Below are positions 25,808-33,149 of a stretch of 64,000 nucleotides of DNA, one piece after another. Source of the DNA: Fervidobacterium sp. UBA5837 (GTDB lineage Bacteria > Thermotogota > Thermotogae > Thermotogales > Fervidobacteriaceae). Both the position numbers and the translations under genes were made by a program. Numbering within the stretch: position 1 is the stretch's first letter; each line of letters begins with the position of its first letter. Under the pieces are notes generated by a model. The model ran no database searches, was not told where the DNA came from, and was given only the letters and a program-made list of their open reading frames with translations. The stretch spans positions 1-64,000 of the forward strand of contig DJGV01000010.1 of NCBI GenBank assembly GCA_002432805.1, read 5' to 3'.

Positions 25808-26215
25808 TCAATGGCCGCCTTCCACAAGTTCTACAAGCACACCACCAGTCGTTTTTGGATGTAGGAAAAGCACCCTTGTATTCCCGGCACCGATCTTTGG
25901 TTCTTCAGATAATGGCTGGATACCATTTTCTCTAGCCAGTTTGACTGCTTCATTGATTTTTGATACGTTAAATGCAATATGATGTATACCTTCTCCCTTT
26001 TTCTCTAGAAACCCTGAGACTTCGGAATTGTCATTCATCGGTTCAAGCAGCTCGATGCGAGTGTCACCAACTTTTATAAGATACACCCTTAGCCCTCTAT
26101 CCGGTAATTCTTCAATTTCTGAAACTTGCAAGCCAAGGAAAGTTTCATAAAATTTCAATCTTTCTTGAGCACTCTTCACCGCTATACCAATGTGGTCGAT
26201 CTTATTTGTATGCAC
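25808..26215 (-). CDS. mce: methylmalonyl-CoA epimerase
   Basis: A 135-residue vicinal-oxygen-chelate enzyme that interconverts (R)- and (S)-methylmalonyl-CoA, bridging mutase and decarboxylase. Metal ligands appear in KIDHIGIAV (His near residue 7), GEGIHHIAFNV (near 78-88) and the C-terminal GGVLVELVE (Glu near 131). GTG 26215 is preferred because AAAGGGGG lies eight bases upstream and the resulting length is that of the family; the longer ATG frame would include the ribosome site. It is the first gene of the decarboxylase unit. Confidence 0.92.
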   Translation of the reverse strand: MHTNKIDHIGIAVKSAQERLKFYETFLGLQVSEIEELPDRGLRVYLIKVGDTRIELLEPMNDNSEVSGFLEKKGEGIHHIAFNVSKINEAVKLARENGIQPLSEEPKIGAGNTRVLFLHPKTTGGVLVELVEGGH

Positions 26216-26331
26216 AAAACCAGCCCCCTTTTCATCTCTCATCCATATATGAAGATATCAGGCAAGGTATTAGACGCAATCCAATGATAAAACAGATTAC
26301 ACATCCGCCGACTATCGTACGTACTATATTT

Positions 26332-26359
26332 ATTTTATACGCTAAAAGTACAGTGTCAA
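26332..26359 (-). promoter_or_regulatory. promoter of the epimerase-decarboxylase unit
   Basis: Minus strand: perfect TTGACA (26354-26359), a 16-bp spacer and TAAAAT (26332-26337). This is the best match to a housekeeping promoter in the window. The -35 overlaps the stop of the upstream cNMP-domain gene. Confidence 0.75.
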
Positions 26360-26679
26360 ATCCAACCAAGTACTTTTGCAGTTCTTCTCATAAAGCTTTC
26401 AAGTGCTTTCTTACCAACTTCAGTCTTTCCATAAATTTCCATAAACTCACTACTGCTACAGCGTATTACCTTTGAATTTTCCAAAGCAGTGCAAGTTTCA
26501 GTATAATTTTCTCCCACGAGTGATTCCAAACCAAAGGCCTCAGGGCCTCCACCATCCACGACAAATTCATAAAGACCCAGTCGGATCTTCACTTTTCCAG
26601 ATTTCAATATGTACACGTATTCTCCCTTTTCACCATCTTTTGTAATATCTTGACCTGGCTCAAATTCCATCGTTTCCAC
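26356..26679 (-). CDS. single cNMP-binding-fold protein
   Basis: A 107-residue protein consisting of one cyclic-nucleotide-binding-like jelly roll (EYVYILKSGKVKIRL, about residues 20-34; EAFGLESLVGENYTETCTAL, about 46-65) and a short C-terminal helix. The phosphate-binding cassette RxA signature is not evident, so ligand binding is doubtful. There is no HTH. It starts with GTG (GAGGTGG six bases upstream) and overlaps the previous gene by 20 bases. With that gene it repeats the domain order of the single protein at 34345-35559. Confidence 0.7.
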   Translation of the reverse strand: METMEFEPGQDITKDGEKGEYVYILKSGKVKIRLGLYEFVVDGGGPEAFGLESLVGENYTETCTALENSKVIRCSSSEFMEIYGKTEVGKKALESFMRRTAKVLGWI

Positions 26680-27397
26680 GCAATTCCACCTCTAATATCC
26701 TAGCTATCTTTTCATATCTTCTCCAGATGATATTACCCTCATCTTTGTATATACCTTCCAATGTTTTTATCGCTTCGTAACAATACCCTGGCATATCTGA
26801 ATAGCGTAAAAGAAGTTTTTTCAAAAGTGATTTTGCAACATATTTATCGTTAAGCACTATGTATACTTTCGCCGCTGTCTCTATTAAAAGTCTTGCACCT
26901 TCCTCTTCAAGTGGAAATTTCTCAATGAACTTCCTAACTAAATTAACCTTCGTCAATATCTTATTATCGTCAAGTGCCTCTATAGCCTTCAATGCCTCTT
27001 TTTCATCATCGGGTAATTCACCTGAAGATAAAGTTAGAAGCGCTTCAACTTCTTGAAGATATTCATCGACATCGGTATCTCCGAAATTGAAGTCATCAAG
27101 CACTATCCTATTTAAGTCAATCGAAGATTCAGTTATTACCTTTCTCAGCGAGACTATTTTCTTGATGATTTCAAAATATTCGTCCTCCCAATTAGTTTCA
27201 ATGATCTCTGTTTCCTCAGTTGCAACCACATTCTCTTGAATAGGTTCTTCAAGTAGATACTCAAGCAGTGCAACATAATCACCTGAAGCAAGGTCATGAT
27301 ATGTCTTATTCCTTGTCTCGCGGACTGTACCGGAAACTATTTTAAATAGACTCTTTGGTACCTCACCAGATTTAAAGATAACACCTTCAACTTTCAT
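26660..27397 (-). CDS. partial cNMP-fold plus helical repeat protein
   Basis: A 245-residue protein. Residues 1 to about 68 look like a reduced cNMP-binding jelly roll (VIFKSGEVPKSLFKIVSGTV; LASGDYVALLEYLL); the rest is acidic and helical, with a TPR-like stretch (about 155-240). I do not know its function. It lies just downstream of secA on the same strand and overlaps the single cNMP-domain gene after it. The order cNMP, helices, cNMP matches the longer protein at 34345-35559, without that protein's C-terminal part. Confidence 0.65.
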   Translation of the reverse strand: MKVEGVIFKSGEVPKSLFKIVSGTVRETRNKTYHDLASGDYVALLEYLLEEPIQENVVATEETEIIETNWEDEYFEIIKKIVSLRKVITESSIDLNRIVLDDFNFGDTDVDEYLQEVEALLTLSSGELPDDEKEALKAIEALDDNKILTKVNLVRKFIEKFPLEEEGARLLIETAAKVYIVLNDKYVAKSLLKKLLLRYSDMPGYCYEAIKTLEGIYKDEGNIIWRRYEKIARILEVELRGNDGI

Positions 27398-27446
27398 ACA
27401 AACACCTCTGCAAGTACCTCAACGTTAAGAAAATAAGACTGGTAGA

Positions 27447-30041
27447 TCAATTGCGTTTCATCTTCAACTTCGGTTTCTTTTTACTCTCATCCTTTTCTTC
27501 AGAAACGAGTTTGAAATCGTCGTGGATCGTATTGACTCTTGCAAGTTCCTTTTTCGATTCTTCCTCTGCCTTGTTATCTACTCTTCTAAGATTGAGCAAA
27601 TACGATACAGCAAGTTCGTAAGTTCTCATCATCATATCGCTGAACATTTCGTATGTCTCTTTCTTGAACTCAAGCACTGGGTCTCTTTGGCCATAGCTTC
27701 TCAATCTAACAGACTCTTTAACATGTTCGACTTCATCTAAGTATTCACGCCAATTTTCATCTATTACCCTCAAAACTATGTATTTTGCAATACGTTCGAA
27801 ATCTTCTTGGAACTCTTCTTTTTTCATCACGTATGCTGTTTTTATCTGATTTACCAAATCCTCTTTCAATTTTCCCTTATCATCGATATTCTCGTCTATT
27901 TTCACATAATCCTTCACAATTGCTAGAGAATCCCTTAAACCTTCCTTATTCCACTCAATTTCAGAACAGAACTCTTCCAAACGCGATTGTACGAAATTAT
28001 CGATAGCTTCTTCGATAAAATTATCAACGTCGTGTTCAAGTATGTAATCTCTGTATCCGTAAATTGCCTTCCTTTGGATATCGAGTACGCTATCGAGTTC
28101 AAGCAAAAATTTACGTGCTGAGAAGTTCAAGCCTTCAACCTTTTTTTGGACCTGTTCAATTAATTTTGTTAAGAGTGGGTGATATATCGGTTGACCAGGT
28201 TCGATCTTCACCATATCCATGACCTTTTGTATTCGATCACCGCCGAATATTCTCATGAGGTCATCTTCCACGGAAAGATAGAAAATCGACTCACCAGGAT
28301 CACCCTGCCTCCCGGATCTTCCACGCAATTGGTTATCGATTCTTCTACTTTCATGTCTTTCTGTACCAATCACAAGCAGACCGCCAAGTTCTTTCACACC
28401 GGGCCCGAGCTTTATATCCGTACCTCTACCTGCCATATTTGTAGCGATTGTAACCATACCCTTGTACCCTGCTTGGGCTATGATCTGCGCTTCTTTTTCG
28501 TGGTACTTGGCATTGAGCACTTGGTGAGGTATCTTCTCACGTCTAAGCATCTCGCTTAATTTCTCACTCTTTTCAATAGATGTCGTTCCAACAAGAATCG
28601 GCTGACCTTTTTCATACCGTGCTTTGATTTCCGCAACAATGGCCTTATATTTCTCTTCAACATTTCTGTAGATCAGATCATCTCTATCAATCCTTATCAT
28701 TGTCTTATGCGTTGGAATTACGACAACTTCCATATCGTATATGGCTCTGAATTCATCTTCCTCCGTTTTTGCCGTACCCGTCATACCAGCGAGTTTTTCG
28801 TACATTCTGAAATAATTTTGGTAAGTTATCGTTGCATATGTGATGCTCTCTTCTTTTATAGGGACGCCTTCTTTTGCTTCTATGGCTTGATGCAACCCAC
28901 CACTGTATCTACGACCTGGTAGTACACGACCAGTGAATTCATCGACTATGAGCACCTGACCGTTGTAAACCATATAATCCACATCTTTCTTGAATAGATG
29001 TATTGCTTTTAGCGAGTTGGTTATATGGTATATCGTATTTACATTCGCCGGATCGTACAGATTATCAACACCAAGTAATTTTTCTAAATGCTCTATTCCT
29101 TCGTCTGTCAGTACGACTGTCCTGTGCTCCTCATCTACTTTGAAGTGTTTGTCCCTCTCCAATCTCTTGGAGAGTTGGAAGAACTGTTTGTAAACGCCTG
29201 CATTATTCTTCGAAGGACCACTTATAATCAATGGGGTTCTTGCCTCATCTATCAAAATACTATCGACCTCATCGACGATCGCATAAAAATGGCCATTTTG
29301 TACCTTATCTTCAAGAGATATGACGAGATTGTCTCTCAGATAGTCGAAGCCAAACTCTGAATTTGTACCGTACGTAACATCGCAACGATACGCTTCCTTC
29401 TTATCCACTTCCTTCAAATCTACCTCAAAGGCTTCAACAGCCCTTTGCACCTTTGCCTCATCTGGCAGGAATTCATCGGTGAAATCTTCTGGCCAAACGC
29501 AATAATTTTCTTCTAATCCCCGCTGGGCATCTTCAGGGTTCTTCCAAACAACCTCGTATGCCTTACCACTTGTATTTATGATTCCAACCCTAAGACCTAG
29601 TGATAGATAAATAGGCCCCATCCACATTGCATCTCTCTTTGCAAGGTAATCGTTCACCGTAACCATGTGGATATTTCGATTCATAAGCGAGTTTAAGACA
29701 ACCGGTAAAGTGGCGACCAACGTCTTACCTTCCCCAGTTCTCATTTCAGCTATCTTGCCCTGATGGAGAATCATCCCACCAACAAGTTGAACATCGAAAG
29801 GTCTCATACCAATTGTCCTTCTCGCAACTTCACGCACGTATGCAAAGACTGGCATAAGATGTTCATCAAGCTCACCAACATCACTGACTTTGGCTTTTGC
29901 TTCTTCGATGTACTTTCTCATTTCAGCAAAAGACATGTTCCTTACATCCTCTTCAAGAGCATTTATCTTCTCGACTAATTTTCTTGCCCTTCTAATCATT
30001 ATCTCATTTCTGTCAAACATCTTCTTCAAATTCAACGCCAT
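27447..30041 (-). CDS. secA: preprotein translocase ATPase SecA
   Basis: An 864-residue motor that pushes preproteins through SecYEG. NBD1 has MRTGEGKTLVATLP (about residues 100-113) and the DEVDSILIDEA DEAD-type box (about 258-268). The preprotein cross-linking domain, NBD2 (GTERHESRRIDNQLRGRSGR, about 578-597) and the helical scaffold follow. The C terminus ends in a Lys-rich tail (KKKPKLKMKRN) with no Cys-rich zinc motif. The ATG follows AAAGGAGG by nine bases. A promoter and a leader hairpin lie upstream. Confidence 0.97.
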   Translation of the reverse strand: MALNLKKMFDRNEIMIRRARKLVEKINALEEDVRNMSFAEMRKYIEEAKAKVSDVGELDEHLMPVFAYVREVARRTIGMRPFDVQLVGGMILHQGKIAEMRTGEGKTLVATLPVVLNSLMNRNIHMVTVNDYLAKRDAMWMGPIYLSLGLRVGIINTSGKAYEVVWKNPEDAQRGLEENYCVWPEDFTDEFLPDEAKVQRAVEAFEVDLKEVDKKEAYRCDVTYGTNSEFGFDYLRDNLVISLEDKVQNGHFYAIVDEVDSILIDEARTPLIISGPSKNNAGVYKQFFQLSKRLERDKHFKVDEEHRTVVLTDEGIEHLEKLLGVDNLYDPANVNTIYHITNSLKAIHLFKKDVDYMVYNGQVLIVDEFTGRVLPGRRYSGGLHQAIEAKEGVPIKEESITYATITYQNYFRMYEKLAGMTGTAKTEEDEFRAIYDMEVVVIPTHKTMIRIDRDDLIYRNVEEKYKAIVAEIKARYEKGQPILVGTTSIEKSEKLSEMLRREKIPHQVLNAKYHEKEAQIIAQAGYKGMVTIATNMAGRGTDIKLGPGVKELGGLLVIGTERHESRRIDNQLRGRSGRQGDPGESIFYLSVEDDLMRIFGGDRIQKVMDMVKIEPGQPIYHPLLTKLIEQVQKKVEGLNFSARKFLLELDSVLDIQRKAIYGYRDYILEHDVDNFIEEAIDNFVQSRLEEFCSEIEWNKEGLRDSLAIVKDYVKIDENIDDKGKLKEDLVNQIKTAYVMKKEEFQEDFERIAKYIVLRVIDENWREYLDEVEHVKESVRLRSYGQRDPVLEFKKETYEMFSDMMMRTYELAVSYLLNLRRVDNKAEEESKKELARVNTIHDDFKLVSEEKDESKKKPKLKMKRN

Positions 30042-30072
30042 GAGTTACTTCCTCCTTTATGGTTTTACTAAC

Positions 30073-30103
30073 AAAAAACAATGAGGACCTGCGTGACCTC
30101 CTC
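30073..30103 (-). terminator. terminator-like hairpin in the secA leader
   Basis: On the minus strand GAGGA (30099-30103) can pair with TCCTC (30083-30087) and is followed by ATTGTTTTTTG. The stem is short with an 11-base loop, so it is weak. It lies about 30 bases before the secA start. Confidence 0.3.
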
Positions 30104-30111
30104 TTACGTAT

Positions 30112-30117
30112 ATTTTA
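30112..30117 (-). promoter_or_regulatory. extended -10 of secA
   Basis: TGTGATAAAAT on the minus strand with TAAAAT at 30112-30117, 70 bases upstream of the secA start. The -35 region is poor. Confidence 0.5.
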
Positions 30118-30242
30118 TCACAAAATCAGGTTGCATCATATATCCGTTATCCATATTCGCCCGCAAAGCAATCAAAACATACAGTATTTACATCTATTTA
30201 CATCTTGTTAGAGCTTGCAACAACATTTTCCCCTCATTTCAA

Positions 30243-30269
30243 GAAAAAAGGTCATCCGCATGGATGACC
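30243..30269 (-). terminator. terminator after the oxidoreductase alpha subunit
   Basis: GGTCATCC (30262-30269 as GGATGACC on the plus strand) pairs with GGATGACC around a 4-base loop and is followed on the minus strand by six T. It closes the oadB-korD-korA transcript, so no further subunit genes belong to it. Confidence 0.85.
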
Positions 30270-30294
30270 AAGGTTAACGTGTGAAACGGAAAAA

Positions 30295-31464
30295 TCAAAA
30301 ATCTATGCCTTCGAGGAGCATACTATTGAGTTCATTCAAAATCTCGTGTGGTGCGATCAATTCTCCACCAACTCTGCTGAGCAATTTTAGCTTCGTTCCT
30401 CTTTTTACAAGCTTTGAGACCTCGCTTGCATATTGACCTAAATTCATCTCTACTACCAAAACATTTTGTACGGTTGATAATCTCTTCCTCATCTTATCTA
30501 TAGGTATCGGCCATATCGTTATAGGTCTGATCAATCCTATCTTTATTCCATCTTCTCTCGCCATCAGCACAGCTTCCTTTGCAGATCTTGCCACTGAGCC
30601 ATATGCAATGATGATACTTTCCGCATCTTCCGTCATGAACTCTTCTACTTCACTGATCTTATCTATATGGAGTTTTATCTTATTTACCAGTCTTCTAATC
30701 AACTTCTCTGCAGTTTCAGTTGTTGCCATCGGGAATCCAGATTCATCATGCACAAGGCCGGAAACATGGAATTTTGCTTTTCCCATTTCAACAAGTGACG
30801 GTGGAAGGTTTCCAGCATATTCGGTTTCTGAAAATGGAACAAATATCTCTTCATCTTCGAGCTCCTTTGAACTCATACGTTCTATTATTTCTATTTCGTT
30901 GTCTGGCGGCAAATAGAAGTTTTCATGCATGTGCGCCAACACCTCATCCATCAGAAGGATCACAGGTGTCCTGTACTCCTCCGCAAGGTTGAATGCCTTT
31001 ATCGTGTATCTGTAAACCTCTTCAACCGTAGATGGATACAGCACGATGATCGCATGGTCGCCGTGCGTGCCCCACCTTGCTTGCATGATATCACCTTGCG
31101 CAGGTTTAGTCGGCATACCTGTTGATGGACCGCTTCTCATGGCATTAACAAATACCGTTGGAGTTTCAGTCATGATGGCGTAACCAATGGCTTCTTGCAT
31201 CAAGCTAAAACCCGGACCACTCGTAGCTGTCATCGATTTGACTCCAGCTAACGACGCACCAATTATCGAAGCTGCACTTGCTATTTCATCTTCCATTTGA
31301 ATGAAAACACCGCCAACTTTTGGCAACTCCCGAGCCATCGTCTCGGCTATTTCTGAAGATGGAGTGATTGGATAACCACCATAGAACCTGCAACCTGCTC
31401 TTATTGCACCGTATGCACATGCCTCGTTACCTTGCCAAAATACCATTCTCGGATTCTTAGGCAT
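30295..31464 (-). CDS. korA: 2-oxoacid:ferredoxin oxidoreductase alpha subunit (KorA/VorB type)
   Basis: About 389 residues: the N-terminal pyrimidine-binding-like domain (GNEACAYGAIRAGCRFYGGYP, about residues 12-32; QMEDEIASAASIIGASLAG, about 57-75; TATSGPGFSLMQEAIGYA) and a C-terminal transketolase-like domain. The enzyme oxidises a 2-oxoacid (2-oxoglutarate or branched-chain) to acyl-CoA, reducing ferredoxin. ATG 31464 is chosen, GTG 31473 being possible; it overlaps the korD stop. The partner beta (thiamine-binding) and gamma subunit genes, normally next, are missing and a terminator follows. Confidence 0.88.
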   Translation of the reverse strand: MPKNPRMVFWQGNEACAYGAIRAGCRFYGGYPITPSSEIAETMARELPKVGGVFIQMEDEIASAASIIGASLAGVKSMTATSGPGFSLMQEAIGYAIMTETPTVFVNAMRSGPSTGMPTKPAQGDIMQARWGTHGDHAIIVLYPSTVEEVYRYTIKAFNLAEEYRTPVILLMDEVLAHMHENFYLPPDNEIEIIERMSSKELEDEEIFVPFSETEYAGNLPPSLVEMGKAKFHVSGLVHDESGFPMATTETAEKLIRRLVNKIKLHIDKISEVEEFMTEDAESIIIAYGSVARSAKEAVLMAREDGIKIGLIRPITIWPIPIDKMRKRLSTVQNVLVVEMNLGQYASEVSKLVKRGTKLKLLSRVGGELIAPHEILNELNSMLLEGIDF

Positions 31465-31705
31465 TGTCAACACCCGCTTTTTCTTGTTTTTCAGTACCTT
31501 CAGGTTTTACCTCAACAATATTTATCGCAAAATCAGGGCACAAATTCTCGCAAACTAAACAACCTGTACATGTACTGTGATCTGGCACAACGGGCTCGCC
31601 AAGCTCACCACCAACTATCGTTTTCGTAGGACATACATTGAAACATATTCCGCATGACTTGCACCAATCGTACCTTATTTCTACTTTATACTGCTTTCTA
31701 GCCAC
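31457..31705 (-). CDS. korD: ferredoxin-like delta subunit of 2-oxoacid oxidoreductase
   Basis: An 82-residue protein with two [4Fe-4S] motifs: CKSCGICFNVCP (about residues 15-26) and CTGCLVCENLCP (about 46-57). It carries electrons from the thiamine site to ferredoxin. The GTG start follows AAAGGGGG. The stop overlaps the start of korA, so the two are co-translated. The substrate class (2-oxoglutarate or branched-chain 2-oxoacids) cannot be set from this subunit. Confidence 0.9.
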   Translation of the reverse strand: MARKQYKVEIRYDWCKSCGICFNVCPTKTIVGGELGEPVVPDHSTCTGCLVCENLCPDFAINIVEVKPEGTEKQEKAGVDNA

Positions 31706-31771
31706 GAGGATTTACCCCCTTTGACGTTTTTTGAAGTTCTATTGAATTCTTTCTCATAAATTGCAATCGAA

Positions 31772-32923
31772 CTACTTCAATATCGACAAGAATGTACCCG
31801 CTGCAACCGCTGTACCTATAACACCTGCTACGTTTGGCGACATCGCATGCATGAGTATGAAATTCGTTTGATCCTCTTCCTGAGCCAATTTCTGAGCAAC
31901 CCTTGCAGAATCTGGCACGGCAGAAACGCCCGCTGCACCGATTAAAGGATTTATCTTTTCTTTCAAAAACAAATTCATAAACTTTGCAAAGAGTATACCA
32001 GAAGCCTGACAAATCACAAAAGCAAATGCACCCATTCCAAATACCTTGAGTGACCTTGGACTCAAGAACACATCAGCATTAGCAGATGCACCAACGGAAA
32101 GACAAAGCAAGATGGTCGTTGTATCGAGTATGTACTTACTGGAAGCTTCAACCAACCTCTTAACATTTCCAACTTCTCTAAGTAGGTTTCCAAACATCAG
32201 TGGACCTATGAGTATCAACGACTGAGGTACTATCAAAGCGGTAACGAGCGTTGTAACAACAGAGAAAGCAATTTTTTCGGTCTTAGACACCTTCCTCGGC
32301 GGTTTCATCCTTATCAATCTTTCATTCTTCGTTGTAAGCAACTTAGATATGGGAGGTTGCAAAATTGGTATCAATGCTATGTAAGAATAAGCCGATATTG
32401 CTATTATCGAAAGCAAATCAGGAGAAAACTTAGTTGCAAGATAAATCGATGTTGGACCGTCTGCACCACCGATTATGCCAATTGCTGCTGCTTGAGGGAA
32501 CGTAAATCCAAATGCACGTGCAAGAAAAAATGTAAGATATACGCCTACCTGTGCAACCCCCCCCAAAAAGATTGTGATTGGATACGAAATCATGAATGAA
32601 AAGTCGGTCAGCGCACCAATACCTAAGAATATAAGGGGAGGATATATTCCCAAATCAAGTCCTTGCTTTATATAATACATGAATCCACCAGGCACAAAAC
32701 CACCATTTGGCAAAGTCTGAGGTTCGGCCAAAATCCCTGTCGCAATAATTGGAATATTCGAAAGTATTATTCCAAAAGCTATAGGAATAAGCAACAAAGG
32801 CTCTGCATCCTTTGCAGTAGCGATGTATATAAGGACGCAAGCAATACCTAACATAAAGACATTACCAAATGTCATCTGAGCAAAAGCTGTGTTTTGGAAA
32901 AATAGAGTGAATTGCTCGAGCAT
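31772..32923 (-). CDS. mmdB: Na+-pumping decarboxylase membrane beta subunit (OadB/MmdB type)
   Basis: A 383-residue protein with about nine or ten membrane segments. Family motifs are GGVAQVGVYLTFFLA (about residues 120-134), GGADGPTSIYLATK with the functional Asp (about 150-163) and SANADVFLSPRSL (about 281-293). It couples release of CO2 from carboxybiotin to Na+ export. It sits 5.5 kb from the other decarboxylase subunits, next to a 2-oxoacid oxidoreductase pair. It could serve methylmalonyl-CoA or another substrate decarboxylase; the former is likelier because the other subunits are in the same window. Confidence 0.9.
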   Translation of the reverse strand: MLEQFTLFFQNTAFAQMTFGNVFMLGIACVLIYIATAKDAEPLLLIPIAFGIILSNIPIIATGILAEPQTLPNGGFVPGGFMYYIKQGLDLGIYPPLIFLGIGALTDFSFMISYPITIFLGGVAQVGVYLTFFLARAFGFTFPQAAAIGIIGGADGPTSIYLATKFSPDLLSIIAISAYSYIALIPILQPPISKLLTTKNERLIRMKPPRKVSKTEKIAFSVVTTLVTALIVPQSLILIGPLMFGNLLREVGNVKRLVEASSKYILDTTTILLCLSVGASANADVFLSPRSLKVFGMGAFAFVICQASGILFAKFMNLFLKEKINPLIGAAGVSAVPDSARVAQKLAQEEDQTNFILMHAMSPNVAGVIGTAVAAGTFLSILK

Positions 32924-33083
32924 ACACTACCTCCCTTTGTCTGGCCTCACATTAGTTTAATACCTTCATAATGAACAGAAGTATTCAATCTTAAGTATAC
33001 TATCGACGGAGCTTTTTTTCAATGATAGCATTCATTAGAAAAAGGGAAGATAGTGCTATTTACTGAAAACTTTCACATTTAGA

Positions 33084-33148
33084 GAGCCACTCATGACTAA
33101 AGTCATGCGCTTCCTACTTCTCCACCAGAATTACCTAGTAAAGGTAAT
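33084..33148 (-). ncRNA. relic resembling the right end / omega-RNA 3' end of an IS605-type element
   Basis: On the minus strand, two bases after the iadA stop, an ATTACC/GGTAAT hairpin (33143-33148 with 33130-33135) is followed by GGAAGCG, a CATGAC-TTTA-GTCATG hairpin (33092-33107) and AGTGGCTC. The GAC-TTTA-GTC hairpin flanked by GAAGC and GGCTC is the pattern found at the right end of IS200/IS605 elements, which is also the scaffold end of TnpB guide RNAs. No tnpA or tnpB is nearby. The gap to oadB (32924-33083) shows nothing else clear. Confidence 0.5.
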
Positions 33149-33149
33149 C

